The notes under the pieces were generated by a model. That model saw only the letters and a list, made by a program, of their open reading frames with translations, did not search any database and was not told where the DNA came from. Both the position numbers and the translations under genes were made by a program. From Rhizobium esperanzae (lineage in GTDB: Bacteria > Pseudomonadota > Alphaproteobacteria > Rhizobiales > Rhizobiaceae), in the NCBI RefSeq assembly GCF_002204185.1, contig NZ_MXPU01000013.1, positions 1-64,000 of the forward strand: a stretch of 64,000 nucleotides of DNA. The letters run 5' to 3'. Positions 27,435 to 36,525 of the stretch are shown one piece after another (position 1 is the first letter of the stretch; each line of letters begins with the position of its first letter).

Positions 27435-28430
27435 ATGCTGACCAAGACCGCATCACCGACGACGATTACGCTCTGGAACGGCCGTGAAATTCCGCGCCTC
27501 GGCATGGGATGCTGGGCAATCGGCGGCCCTTTCTACGCCGGTGACACGCCGCTTGGCTGGGGCGAAGTCGACGACAATGAATCCGTCGAAGCGATCAATC
27601 GCGCCATCGCCCTCGGCATCCGCTTCTTCGACACCGCCTCGAACTACGGCGCCGGCCATTCGGAAGATGTGCTCGGCCGGGCGGTCGGCAATCGTGGCGA
27701 CATCGTCGTGGCGACCAAATTCGGCTTCGCGACCGATCCGGAGACGAAGCAGGCAATCGGCGCCTTTGCCGATGAGGCTTTCATTCGCCGCTCGGTCGAG
27801 ACATCGCTGCGCCGTCTCAAGCGCGACCGACTTGATCTCCTGCAGTTTCACATCAATGACTTTCCGCTGGAAGAGTCGGATGCCGTCTTCGATACGCTGG
27901 AGGCGCTGCGGGCCGAAGGCAAGATCGACGCGTTCGGCTGGAGCACCGATTATCCCGATCGCGCCGCCCGCCATGCCGGACGCGCCGGCTTTGTCTCGGT
28001 CCAGCATACGATGAACGTCTTCGATCCGGTGCCGGAGATGATCTCGGTGATCGAAGGGAAGGGCCTGATCTCCATCAATCGCGGTCCGCTGGCCATGGGG
28101 CTGCTCACCGGCAAGTTCACCGCCGACAAGGCAGTGGGCGCCAAGGATGTCCGTGGCGCGGCACTCCCCTGGATGGTCTATTTCAAGGACGGGCGCATGG
28201 CCCCGGAATTTGCCGCAAGGCTCGATGCCGTCCGCGATCTCCTGACGTCGGGTGGTCGCACGTTGACGCAGGGGGCGCTCGCCTGGCTCCTGGCGAGGTC
28301 GCCGCGCACTTTCCCCATTCCGGGTTTCCGCACCGTCGCCCAAGTCGAGGAAAATGCCGGTGCGCTGGAAAAGGGACCGCTCTCGACCGAGATCATGGCC
28401 GCGATCGACGCCGCACTCGGACATGGGTGA
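27435..28430 (+). CDS. aldo/keto reductase
   Basis: 331 residues. NADPH-dependent TIM-barrel oxidoreductase. Seen: RLGMGCWAIGG near the N-terminus, catalytic Asp/Tyr in FFDTASNYGAGHSE, Lys in VATKFGF, and a His in LLQFHIND. Physiological substrate unknown. ATG 27435 sits after an excellent ribosome site (AAGGAGGATCAC), so the start upstream at 27414 is rejected. Confidence 0.92.
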   Translation: MLTKTASPTTITLWNGREIPRLGMGCWAIGGPFYAGDTPLGWGEVDDNESVEAINRAIALGIRFFDTASNYGAGHSEDVLGRAVGNRGDIVVATKFGFATDPETKQAIGAFADEAFIRRSVETSLRRLKRDRLDLLQFHINDFPLEESDAVFDTLEALRAEGKIDAFGWSTDYPDRAARHAGRAGFVSVQHTMNVFDPVPEMISVIEGKGLISINRGPLAMGLLTGKFTADKAVGAKDVRGAALPWMVYFKDGRMAPEFAARLDAVRDLLTSGGRTLTQGALAWLLARSPRTFPIPGFRTVAQVEENAGALEKGPLSTEIMAAIDAALGHG

Positions 28431-28499
28431 GAGCCGGTGAAACTCTGGAATGAGGGAGAATGTTGCGATATATAAGGGACAAAGCGCCCTCAGCCCGAC

Positions 28500-29357
28500 C
28501 TACCCTCGTGTGCGAACCTTCATCGCCCAGCCCTCCGGCCGAGCCTCGATGATCCTCACCTCGTCGCCGATCGTAATCCGTCCGCTGCCGCGTGGCGTGA
28601 CATTCCAGCCGAAGAGTGGCCCGGGCACACGCCGGTCGGCAGACATGCGGATGCGGCCCATGGCCGGCATCGGGTTCGGCCCCTCGCGTGAACCGGTCCA
28701 CTGGTCCTGCGTGGTCATGATGCAGCGGGAGCAAGGTTTGACGAGATCGAAACGGACGCCCGATATTTCGATCGCCGCCCAGCGGTCTTCCGGCCAGGCC
28801 TCATCGGTGTCGATGACGATGTTCGGACGGAAACGCTCCATGCCGACGCTGCCTTCGCCATGCGCGGCGAGATCGGCATTCAGTGCCTTCAACGAGCCCG
28901 TCGTCGTTACCAGGGTCTGGTAGCCGTCGGTAAAGGTGACGGGCGAGCCTTCGCCGGCCCATTCGGCGCTCGCCGTCCGCCGTGACTGCCCGTCGAAGAA
29001 GACCAGCCGCACCTCGCGGCCAAGCCATTCGGAAATCTGCCTGTTGCTGTCGGGATCGGCGACGGCAGCGTTGACGGTCGATTTCCAAACGGTCACATCC
29101 ATACGGAATCCGGGCCGAGGCGGCGGCACCGACAGTTCAGTCTTTCCTTCCATCAGCAGCCGAAAGGTACCTGGTTCCGGTCGTACTGCGATGCGCGCGA
29201 GATCCGGCAATTCGCGCTGAGTGATGAAGTGACCCTGCGGGTCGGTGATCATCACCCGCCGGTCGCCGGCAAGCCCATAGGCGTCGACCTCGGCGGAAGG
29301 CAATGCAATGCCGCGGGCGCTCTTGAGCGGGTAGATGAAGAGGTCGCTGATACGCAT
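28500..29357 (-). CDS. MOSC-domain protein (YcbX/mARC-like)
   Basis: 285 residues. N-terminal MOSC_N beta barrel (MRISDLFIYPLKSARGI) then the MOSC domain with the molybdenum-cofactor Cys region KPCSRCIMTTQDQ. mARC and YcbX reduce N-hydroxylated compounds with a Moco; YcbX also has a C-terminal ferredoxin, which is absent here, so an external electron donor would be needed. The ATG at 29357 matches the family N-terminus. An HD-domain gene lies 28 bp upstream on the same strand. Confidence 0.9.
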   Translation of the reverse strand: MRISDLFIYPLKSARGIALPSAEVDAYGLAGDRRVMITDPQGHFITQRELPDLARIAVRPEPGTFRLLMEGKTELSVPPPRPGFRMDVTVWKSTVNAAVADPDSNRQISEWLGREVRLVFFDGQSRRTASAEWAGEGSPVTFTDGYQTLVTTTGSLKALNADLAAHGEGSVGMERFRPNIVIDTDEAWPEDRWAAIEISGVRFDLVKPCSRCIMTTQDQWTGSREGPNPMPAMGRIRMSADRRVPGPLFGWNVTPRGSGRITIGDEVRIIEARPEGWAMKVRTRG

Positions 29358-29385
29358 GCCGTTCTCCTGGATCTCGTTCCCTAAA

Positions 29386-30030
29386 CTAGATCTCATCCAT
29401 GAAGGCCGAAAGGAAGTCGCGCAGGCGCTTATCGCGCGCGGCCGCGATCCGGCGGCCGGTCTCGGTCTGAAATCCTTCCGCCAGTTTGAACAGCTTCGTC
29501 TGGAAGTGGTCAATGGCATAACGTTTGTCGTCGAGGGGCCGGTTCGCGCCCGCGGGGTCGAACGGATCGTAGAGCCCCGATCCCATTCGCCCACCGATAT
29601 AAAAGCAGCGTGCGACGCCGACCATGCCGATCGCGTCCAGCCGGTCGGCATCCTGCAGGATCTTCGCCTCGAGCGTCTGCGGCGCCACCCCGGCGGAAAA
29701 ACTATGAGCGGTGATGGCGTGGGCGGCGGCTTCGATATCCGCTTCGCTCCAGCCGAATTCGGAAAGGATCACCGAAGCCTTTTCCGCCGCCAAGGCCGAG
29801 GCTTTTGCCCGCAAGGGTGAGTTCTTCTCGACGGCAACGCAGTCGTGCAGCAGCACCGCGGCGGCAAGGATCCGCCCATCTCCGCCTTCTCCCGCATGGA
29901 TGCGCATGGCATTCCTGAAGACGCGCAGGATATGAGCAAGATCGTGTGAGCCGTCGTCGCCTTCGGCCGCGTGTGCGATCAGCGCCGCTGCGAGCGTTTC
30001 ATGAGGGGAGAAGGCTTCGGCCTGGAACAT
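29386..30030 (-). CDS. HD-domain phosphohydrolase (YedJ-like)
   Basis: 214 residues. HD superfamily metal-binding pattern: first His in SHDLAHILRV, HD pair in AVLLHDCVA, later His in ITAHSF and a final Asp in ILQDADRLDAIG. The substrate is unknown; related proteins act on nucleotides. ATG 30030 was chosen because the upstream extension is hydrophobic and unrelated to the family. Probably cotranscribed with the MOSC gene. Confidence 0.85.
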   Translation of the reverse strand: MFQAEAFSPHETLAAALIAHAAEGDDGSHDLAHILRVFRNAMRIHAGEGGDGRILAAAVLLHDCVAVEKNSPLRAKASALAAEKASVILSEFGWSEADIEAAAHAITAHSFSAGVAPQTLEAKILQDADRLDAIGMVGVARCFYIGGRMGSGLYDPFDPAGANRPLDDKRYAIDHFQTKLFKLAEGFQTETGRRIAAARDKRLRDFLSAFMDEI

Positions 30031-30174
30031 TGCGCCACCTCTTGTCAGAAGAAAAACGTCGAAGAGCGCCGGCCGAAAGCGAAGGGAGCTCAAAGGAAGC
30101 AACTCCGCAACGAAACACAGGGATCTCGAAGCCGGTTTGTAGCGGCTTACCGTGCGAGTCGCAATCGAGGGAGG

Positions 30175-31446
30175 TCAGCGCTCGAGCGTCGGAAAAGCCG
30201 TCGCGCCGCTGCTCTTCGGCGGCAGGGAGAGAAGATGGGGCACGTCACGGACCGGGCGCGGCGGACTGATGTGATAGCCCTGAATCTCGTCGCATTCCTC
30301 GAATTCGAGCAGCGTCAGCTGGGCGGCCGTCTCGACGCCTTCGACTGTGACGCGCATGCCGAGCGCATCGCCGAGCAGGATGATCGCGCGCATGATCGCA
30401 TGTGCTTCCTTGTTGTCGACGATGTCGTTGACGAAGGATTTGTCGATCTTGATCTTGTCGAAGGGAAAGCTCGAGAGATAGCTCAGCGAGGAGTATCCGG
30501 TGCCGAAATCATCCATCGAGATGCGGATGCCGCTGTCCCTCAGGGCATGCAGGATCGGCAGCACCTCGTTGAGGTTCTCCATCAGCACGCTCTCGGTGAT
30601 TTCCAGTTCGAGCCGGGATGGCGACAGCCCGGCGGCGGCAAGCGCTTCGCTGACGTCCTGCATCAGGTTGCCGCTGCGGAACTGGATCGCCGAAACATTG
30701 ACTGCGACCTTGATGCTCTCCGGCCATTGGGCCGCATCCCTGCAGGCCCGGCGCAAAACCCAGCGGCCGATATCGACGACAAGGCCGACCTCCTCGGCAA
30801 GCGGAATGAAATCCATCGGCGGCACGCGGCCTCGCACCGGATGGTTCCAGCGGATCAATGCTTCGAAACCGCAGGTTCGCCGCTCGGCAAGATCGTAGAG
30901 CGGCTGGTAATGCAGTTCGAATTCCTCATTCTCGACCGCGGCTCGTAGATCTGCCTCCAGCGCATGGCGCAACTGCATCTGCGCCTCCATTTCTCCGGTG
31001 AAGAAGCGCTCGCGTTTGCGTCCGTCCGCCTTGGCATGCGACAGCGCCACGCCGGCATTTTTCAACAGGATATCGGTTTCCCCGCCGTTCTCGGGAGCGA
31101 TCGCAATACCCATGGAGACGCTGAGCGTCACCCGTTTCTCGCCGTTCAGAAATGGCTCGGAAAGCTCGCGGCGGATCTGGTCGGCCAGCGCCGTCACGTT
31201 TCTCGGCTGCTGCTTGCCCGTCTGCAGGATGGCGAACTCGTCCGAACCAAGCCGCGCCAGCATGTTTTCCGACCCGGCCGAGGCTCGGATCCGCTCCGCG
31301 ACCTGCTGCAGGATCTTGTCGCCGACCGACACCCCGATCGTGTTGTTGATCGATTTGAACCGGTCGAGATTGAGATGGACGAGGGCGATCTGCTCGTGCG
31401 GCTTGCGCTCGGCGAGCGTCGCATCGACCTGCTCGCGGAAATACAT
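30175..31446 (-). CDS. GGDEF-EAL protein, apparently 5'-truncated
   Basis: 423 residues. GGDEF-type domain (1-165) with the active-site variant GSDEF, then a complete EAL phosphodiesterase domain (about 170-410) with FEALIRW, NVSAIQF, EITESVL, DDFGTGYSSL and KIDKSFV. It probably degrades cyclic di-GMP. Read upstream of the ATG, the frame gives PLRLPNR directly before MYFREQ, a shortened version of the usual PLTGLPNR opening, and meets a stop at 31480-31482. No sensory domain is left, suggesting that the 5' part has been lost. Whether the remnant is expressed is unknown. Confidence 0.8.
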   Translation of the reverse strand: MYFREQVDATLAERKPHEQIALVHLNLDRFKSINNTIGVSVGDKILQQVAERIRASAGSENMLARLGSDEFAILQTGKQQPRNVTALADQIRRELSEPFLNGEKRVTLSVSMGIAIAPENGGETDILLKNAGVALSHAKADGRKRERFFTGEMEAQMQLRHALEADLRAAVENEEFELHYQPLYDLAERRTCGFEALIRWNHPVRGRVPPMDFIPLAEEVGLVVDIGRWVLRRACRDAAQWPESIKVAVNVSAIQFRSGNLMQDVSEALAAAGLSPSRLELEITESVLMENLNEVLPILHALRDSGIRISMDDFGTGYSSLSYLSSFPFDKIKIDKSFVNDIVDNKEAHAIMRAIILLGDALGMRVTVEGVETAAQLTLLEFEECDEIQGYHISPPRPVRDVPHLLSLPPKSSGATAFPTLER

Positions 31447-31729
31447 CCGATTGGGAAGACGAAGCGGCCGGATTAATATTCAGTTGCAGTGCAGCAGAGG
31501 TGCACGTCGTCATACAGGTTGCTTTCTATATTGAAAAAAATACCAAGGCGGGCAGCGGCGGAATCCGGGTCCGAGCGCGCTCCGTTAATTTCTGTCAACC
31601 ACTGTTAATGAGTAGTTAACAACTTATTGACGCACTGCGCAAATCAGTTTAACCACCGAGTCAACAGTGATATCCCACCTCGTATTGCGTACAAACACCA
31701 CCGGCAAAAGGCGGTGAATGGAGGTTTGT
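31447..31729. promoter_or_regulatory. divergent intergenic region between GGDEF-EAL remnant and EF-hand gene
   Basis: 283 bp, AT-rich around 31590-31660 (GTTAATGAGTAGTTAACAAC region contains a TAGTTAAC-like inverted motif). Probably holds the promoter of the EF-hand gene. It shows the remains of the reading frame upstream of the GGDEF domain only to 31482. Confidence 0.35.
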
Positions 31730-32071
31730 ATGACCCGCACCACATCCGTTTCAGACACTTCATATGCGTATCTTGCGACGCTTTCGCGGCTTGATCTAAA
31801 CGGCGACGGCGTATTGAGCCGCGGCGAGCGTGCCGCCGATGAGAAGCCCGGCATCATCAAGGAACTCCTGGAGGAAAACATGGGCAGCGAGACTCAGCCC
31901 AAATTTTCCGGCAGCCTGATTGCGCTGATGATGGATACCCACGATAGCGGCACGACAAATAGCATCGCAGTGCCCTATCCGCTGCAGCAGAGCGCGTCTG
32001 CGACCGGCAGCCAATCCGATGATCTCTACCGCAACACCTACGGCCAGTTCGATTTCGACGCCGTCGCCTGA
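31730..32071 (+). CDS. small EF-hand-like protein
   Basis: 113 residues, no signal peptide or membrane segment. Residues 22-33 form a canonical 12-residue calcium loop (D-L-N-G-D-G-V-L-S-R-G-E) with acidic positions 1, 5 and 12 and Asn at 3. The C-terminal half is rich in Ser, Thr, Gln and Tyr. Function unknown. ATG 31730 lies 7-11 bases after a clear GGAGG; an ATG at 31718 overlaps that ribosome site and is rejected. A strong terminator follows. Confidence 0.78.
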   Translation: MTRTTSVSDTSYAYLATLSRLDLNGDGVLSRGERAADEKPGIIKELLEENMGSETQPKFSGSLIALMMDTHDSGTTNSIAVPYPLQQSASATGSQSDDLYRNTYGQFDFDAVA

Positions 32072-32096
32072 CGATGTCATGGTTCACGTGATCTGA

Positions 32097-32120
32097 AGCC
32101 GGCCCTTTGGCCGGCTTTTC
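32097..32120 (+). terminator. intrinsic terminator after the EF-hand gene
   Basis: Perfect stem AGCCGGCC (32097-32104) / GGCCGGCT (32109-32116), 4-nt loop, followed by TTTCTCTTT. Confidence 0.8.
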
Positions 32121-32195
32121 TCTTTGGATGCTCCCCAGAGGAACAGCTTTCGGGCTAAGACGTTCAGAAGGACAACCGGACGGAAGGAGATCTCC

Positions 32196-32711
32196 ATGAA
32201 AGCCATGCACATCATCGCCGCCCTGAGCCTGCTGGCCCTTGCCTTGCCGGCAAGCGCCCAGGACAAGCAGACGGCGGTCGCCAATTTCGTCGGCAAGGAC
32301 GGCAAGGAAAACGGTCGGGCCCAATTGACGGCCGCTGCCAATGGCGGCGTCCTGATCGAAGTGGAGATATCGGGGCTGCCGGCGAATAAATGGGTGGCCT
32401 TTCATGTTCATGAAACCGGCCGCTGCGACGCGGCGGCCCATTACGAGTCAGCAGGCGGCCATTTCAACCCGGGCTCGGCCGAGCACGGCATCCTTGCCGC
32501 CAAGGGGCCGCATGCCGGCGACATGCCTAACCAGTATGTTGGACAGGACGGTGTGCTCAGAGCCCAGATCTTCGATGGCATGGTCACGCTCGACGGCAAG
32601 AAAGATGGCATTCGCGGCCGCGCATTGATGGTGCACGCCAATTCGGATGATTATCGCAGCCAGCCTTCCGGTGACGCCGGGGAAAGACTTGCCTGCGGAG
32701 TGGTTCAATAG
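32196..32711 (+). CDS. sodC: Cu/Zn superoxide dismutase, periplasmic
   Basis: 171 residues. Signal peptide MKAMHIIAALSLLALALPASA, so periplasmic. Converts superoxide to hydrogen peroxide and oxygen. Metal ligands visible: FHVHETG (two Cu His), GGHFNPG (bridging His), EHGILAAKGPHAGD (Zn His residues and Asp) and VHANSDD (Cu His). The disulphide Cys pair is present (GRC and LACGVV). Start at 32196 after GGAAGGAGATCTCC. It stands alone on this strand, convergent with the MscS gene. Confidence 0.95.
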   Translation: MKAMHIIAALSLLALALPASAQDKQTAVANFVGKDGKENGRAQLTAAANGGVLIEVEISGLPANKWVAFHVHETGRCDAAAHYESAGGHFNPGSAEHGILAAKGPHAGDMPNQYVGQDGVLRAQIFDGMVTLDGKKDGIRGRALMVHANSDDYRSQPSGDAGERLACGVVQ

Positions 32712-32739
32712 GTCGACGATGGCCCCGCGCTGCAATGTT

Positions 32740-33621
32740 TCACTGCCGGGTCGGCTTTTCCCTCGCGGTCCCGTTGGACCTTTGTCCCAGTGCGGAATTT
32801 CCACCGTCCCGCACAGCGGCCGGATCGCCCTTTTCGTCGAAGGCAAGTTTTACTCGCTTCACCATGTCGCGGCTGACCTGCCACCAGTCGCCGGTCTTTG
32901 CCCAGTAGCGCAGCGTTAGCGATATCGTGCTGTCACCCAGGGTGTCGATGAAAACGCTGGGTACCGGTGACTGCAGCACCCTTGGGTTGCCTCTGGCGAT
33001 GCCCATCAAGGTCTCCATCGACAGATCGAGGTCATCCTCACGAGAAATGTTGATTTTCAGGTCGTTCTGCCGCGTAGGTTCACGGCTGAAGTTGGTGATC
33101 GGCGTGTTCCACAGCGTTGAATTTGGCGCCAGGCGATAGAGCCCGTCGCCGGTTCTGAGTTCTGTCGCAAACAATCCGACCTCGCGCACCGTGCCGGCGA
33201 CGCTGCTGGTTTCGATATATTCGCCGACCCGGAACGGCCTGAGGATCAGGAGCATGATGCCGGCCGCGATATTCTGCAGTGTCCCTTGCAGCGCCAGCCC
33301 GATCGCCAGGCCGGCTGCGCCGAGGGCGGCAATGATCGAGGCGGTCTGGACGCCGAATTGGCCGAGCACGGTGATAAACACCAGAATCAGCAGCGCATAA
33401 CGCACCACATTGGTGAAGAAGCGCGCCAGTGTCTCGTCGATGCCATGGATGCGCGACAGGCCCTCATAGGCCCAGCGGCTGACAAAGCCGGCCAGCGTCC
33501 AGCCGATGACGAGCAGGATCAAAGCGCCGAGGAGGGAGAAGGAATATTGGACTGCAAGCGCGCTTGCCTGGCTGAGTGCCGTGCGGGTGGCGAGGAGGAC
33601 GTCGGCTGCTTGTTGTTCCAT
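32740..33621 (-). CDS. MscS-family small-conductance mechanosensitive channel
   Basis: 293 residues. About three N-terminal membrane helices (about 22-42, 65-85 and the pore helix 90-125), with the Ala/Gly-rich pore motif AALGAAGLAIGLALQGTLQN, then the MscS beta domain (LRPFRVGEYIE, GTVREVGLF) and an alpha/beta C-terminal domain. Opens on membrane tension during hypo-osmotic shock. The C-terminal 20 residues are polar and low in complexity. ATG 33621 removes an unlikely proline-rich extension. Confidence 0.93.
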   Translation of the reverse strand: MEQQAADVLLATRTALSQASALAVQYSFSLLGALILLVIGWTLAGFVSRWAYEGLSRIHGIDETLARFFTNVVRYALLILVFITVLGQFGVQTASIIAALGAAGLAIGLALQGTLQNIAAGIMLLILRPFRVGEYIETSSVAGTVREVGLFATELRTGDGLYRLAPNSTLWNTPITNFSREPTRQNDLKINISREDDLDLSMETLMGIARGNPRVLQSPVPSVFIDTLGDSTISLTLRYWAKTGDWWQVSRDMVKRVKLAFDEKGDPAAVRDGGNSALGQRSNGTAREKPTRQ

Positions 33622-33680
33622 GATCAGGCCTTGAGAATTGTTCGTAGGTCGAGGCCAAGATGGAGCAGACGGCAGCAGCG

Positions 33681-34211
33681 TCAACCGCAGGCGTCGTCGC
33701 GGAGCCCAAGCAGGAAGGGCGCATTGCCATCGGCATCGGCGCCGCGCCCGATTGCCCGTACGGCGGCAACCAGCCGGCCGCCGCGGTCAAGCAATGTGTC
33801 GCCGATCTCGATCAGCCGGGCGTTCGGCGTCGCGAAAGGCGAGGCGGCGCGCAACCGACGGGCAAGTCCTTCCTCGTCCTGATCCGGCGCGATCGATAGC
33901 GCTGCGATGAGTGCGGCGGCCGGCGATCGCGACACGCCCATCCAGCAATGGATGAGCAGCGGTGTCTCCTGTCGCCACGATGCAGCAAACTCGATGATCG
34001 CCTGCACATGCGTTTCGTCAGGCGCCACCAGACCGCCCGTGCCCTTGAAGGTGATGTCGTTTATCGAAAGCGTCAGGTGACGATCGGGCGCGATCACACC
34101 CGGCCGATGAAAGCTCTGTTCTTTGGCGATCAGGCTGATCATGTCGCGCGCCTTGTGGCGCACCGCCATTTCGGCGATACGTGACAGCGGCGAGACGACG
34201 ATGAAGCTCAC
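33681..34211 (-). CDS. dual-specificity/tyrosine phosphatase-like protein
   Basis: 176 residues. Carries the CX5R loop of cysteine phosphatases, HCWMGVSRS, with nucleophile Cys and Arg in place, and an upstream Asp region (APDETH) that could supply the general acid. Substrate unknown; it may act on phosphoproteins, inositol phosphates or nucleotides. Its ATG overlaps the stop of the upstream HD gene (ATGA), so translation is coupled to a nucleotidase-like protein. Confidence 0.85.
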   Translation of the reverse strand: MSFIVVSPLSRIAEMAVRHKARDMISLIAKEQSFHRPGVIAPDRHLTLSINDITFKGTGGLVAPDETHVQAIIEFAASWRQETPLLIHCWMGVSRSPAAALIAALSIAPDQDEEGLARRLRAASPFATPNARLIEIGDTLLDRGGRLVAAVRAIGRGADADGNAPFLLGLRDDACG

Positions 34212-34813
34212 GATACTATCCCCCGCTCGGCTTCAATCGCCGCAAAGCGTTGACAGAACAACCGCTGTGCCTCAATCGCCGGCAAGGGTTCGATCAGCAA
34301 CATCTCCTTGCTGATGCCGCGTGGCTGGCCGAAGAATTTCTGCGCCTCGGCGGGCGTGAAGCCGGCAAGTACCGTCGCCTCGAAATAGGCCGCGATCGTG
34401 TCGGCCTTCTTGATCCGGTCCTTGAGATCGCGCGATGGATGAGGCGGCAGGCCGAAGCGCAGGTGCACGGCGGCCTCCAGCCGCATTTCCACCGCCTTAT
34501 AGCCGCCGCCGACCACGGATTTGAACGGCGAGATCATGTCGCCGATCACATATTCGGGCGCGTCATGGAGCAGCGCCATCAGACATTCCTCCGGCCGCGC
34601 ATTGTTGGTGCGACGGAAAATATCTTCGACGACGAGGCTGTGCTGCGCCACCGAAAAGGCATGATCGCCTGATGTCTGACCGTTCCAGCGTGCCACGCGC
34701 GCGAGACCATGGGCGATATCGGCGAGTTCGACATCGAGCGGCGAGGGGTCGAGCAAGTCGAGCCTGCGCCCCGACAGCATGCGTTGCCAGGCACGCGGAG
34801 CTTTGGCCGTCAC
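34208..34813 (-). CDS. HD-domain protein (YfbR-like 5'-nucleotidase class)
   Basis: 201 residues. HD-fold metal site: His in AQHSLVVEDI, HD pair in ALLHDAPEYVIGD, and Asp in IKKADTIAAYFEAT. Proteins of this type are close to YfbR 5'-deoxynucleotidases. A GTG start at 34813 overlaps the TGA of the YgfZ-like gene (GTGA); a longer ORF with an N-terminal Arg/His-rich stretch is less likely. Sits in a four-gene coupled set with the phosphatase and MscS genes. Confidence 0.86.
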   Translation of the reverse strand: MTAKAPRAWQRMLSGRRLDLLDPSPLDVELADIAHGLARVARWNGQTSGDHAFSVAQHSLVVEDIFRRTNNARPEECLMALLHDAPEYVIGDMISPFKSVVGGGYKAVEMRLEAAVHLRFGLPPHPSRDLKDRIKKADTIAAYFEATVLAGFTPAEAQKFFGQPRGISKEMLLIEPLPAIEAQRLFCQRFAAIEAERGIVS

Positions 34814-35655
34814 GTGCTGGCCTCGTCGCCGCTGGTGGGGAAGACAAGGCCGGACCATTGCGGCAGGGCGAGAGAAACCGGCGTTTGGCCGGCCAGCAGC
34901 GGCGTGCCTTCCGCCATCGCAGCACCGGCGCGGTCGATTCGCACGATCGCAAGCCCGCTGCCGCCCTCGACCGAACCGAGTGTCCCCACAGGCTTGCCAG
35001 CGGCCGTGATCTCCGTGCCCGCTTGAGGCAAGTCCGTGGCGGCGGACACGGTGACGACGCGCCGGCGCGCCGTGCCGCGGTGCTGCATCCGCGAGACGAC
35101 CTCCTGGCCGACATAGCAGCCTTTCTTGAACGAGAGGCCGTCGTTCAGATCCATCAGCACGTCATGCGGGAAGGCATCCTGCAAGGCGAAGTCCGATCCG
35201 GAGGTGACAATACCGTGGCGGATGCGCAGCGCCTCGTAGAGCGCGGACGCGTCATCGCCATGCCTTCCTGCCCGGCGGCTGAGCAGGACACCCGCCTTGG
35301 CGAAGCGGCTGTCTCGGGCACCCCCGATGCGATCGGCATCTTCGGCCCAGCAAACGGTAACGCCATTCTCAGCGAGGAGCGTAAGCGTAATGGCGGCCCG
35401 CAGCCTGTACATCGTCAGGCGCTTCAGCAGCCCGTCGTTCTGGCCGACATCCGTTTCGATCAGGTAGCCGTCGCCGCCCTGCGAGACCATGAAGTCGAAC
35501 AGGATCTTGCCCTGCGGCGTCAGCAGGGCTCCCGGGCGTGCCTCGTCGGGCGCCAGCGAGACGATATCGGTGGTGATCAGGTTCTGCAGGAAGGATTGGG
35601 CGTCCGCACCGCCGACGGAGAGCAGGGAGCGGTCTTTCAGGAATACGGCTGGCAT
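34810..35655 (-). CDS. folate-binding YgfZ/GcvT-like iron-sulphur maintenance protein
   Basis: 281 residues. The YgfZ signature K-G-C-Y-V-G-Q-E is present within FKKGCYVGQEVVSRMQHRG. YgfZ binds folate and supports the repair or assembly of certain Fe-S enzymes. Related to the GcvT aminomethyltransferase fold. First gene of the minus-strand set that ends at the MscS channel. Confidence 0.93.
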   Translation of the reverse strand: MPAVFLKDRSLLSVGGADAQSFLQNLITTDIVSLAPDEARPGALLTPQGKILFDFMVSQGGDGYLIETDVGQNDGLLKRLTMYRLRAAITLTLLAENGVTVCWAEDADRIGGARDSRFAKAGVLLSRRAGRHGDDASALYEALRIRHGIVTSGSDFALQDAFPHDVLMDLNDGLSFKKGCYVGQEVVSRMQHRGTARRRVVTVSAATDLPQAGTEITAAGKPVGTLGSVEGGSGLAIVRIDRAGAAMAEGTPLLAGQTPVSLALPQWSGLVFPTSGDEAST

Positions 35656-35752
35656 GGCGAAACCTGTCGCGTTGGTCGTCGCTCAGAGGTATGACTTCGT
35701 GAAGTGGATCGCAAGCGCCATGCGACATGCGGAAGACGCATGCGAGGCGGAG

Positions 35753-36508
35753 TCAGTCGCCCGCCGTGAAGAACTTCCACTTGCCGTCCGGCGTAATGCC
35801 GAGGCGGTAGAAATTATAGCCGCCGAATTCCTGCATGTCGGAAAGGTCGCCGGCGGTCACGATGCGCAGCAACTCAACTCGCTCCGGCGGCGTCAGCGAC
35901 TTCAGATCCTTCTCGGCGAAATAGGGCCAGACATACATGTCGTCTGATGTGCCCTGGCCGACATGGACGAAACCGGTTGAGACGATATCGAGCATGATGG
36001 CGAGAATTTCATCTCCGTCGGGATCGCCGGAGAGGTCTTTCAGTGTGCCGATCGGGTCGTCGGTCGCTTCACCCACCGTCACCTGCGTCTGGTCTTTTCC
36101 GGTGCCCATCAGCGGCCGCAACCGTTCGAGATCGCCGGAGGCGGCGGCCTCGACGATCTGTTGGCGCATTTTGCGAACCGGCTCGGGCGCCTTGTTTATG
36201 TCGTAAATCACCTCGACCGGCTTGGATGCGTCCTGGGCGCCAGGCGTCTTGTCGACGCCCTGATTGTTCTGGCTGTTGACCAGCGGCTCGGCCATGGGAA
36301 CGCCAGGAGTGGTACCCTGGGTCTGGTTCTGCCCCTCAGCACTCCCCTGTGCGGGCGGCGCGTCGCTAGGGGCCTGGCCGGGGATTTTGTGGAGTTCGGA
36401 AAGTGCGTAGGCCGAGGGCGCGAGGAGGACGTTGCCGGCGGCAAGGCTGAACGCAAGCAGCACCGGCGCGAGCCGAATTCGCGGAACTTTCTCTTTACCG
36501 ATGCGCAT
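35753..36508 (-). CDS. conserved periplasmic protein of unknown function
   Basis: 251 residues. N-terminal signal peptide (basic KEKVPRIRLAP then LLAFSLAAGNVLLAPSAYA). A Pro/Gln/Gly-rich linker of about 60 residues precedes a globular C-terminal part (from about 105) with VRKMRQQIVEAAASGDLERLRPL and a terminal GITPDGKWKFFTAGD. No catalytic motif was recognised. Confidence 0.8.
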   Translation of the reverse strand: MRIGKEKVPRIRLAPVLLAFSLAAGNVLLAPSAYALSELHKIPGQAPSDAPPAQGSAEGQNQTQGTTPGVPMAEPLVNSQNNQGVDKTPGAQDASKPVEVIYDINKAPEPVRKMRQQIVEAAASGDLERLRPLMGTGKDQTQVTVGEATDDPIGTLKDLSGDPDGDEILAIMLDIVSTGFVHVGQGTSDDMYVWPYFAEKDLKSLTPPERVELLRIVTAGDLSDMQEFGGYNFYRLGITPDGKWKFFTAGD

Positions 36509-36525
36509 CGAACTCTCTGAGATAA

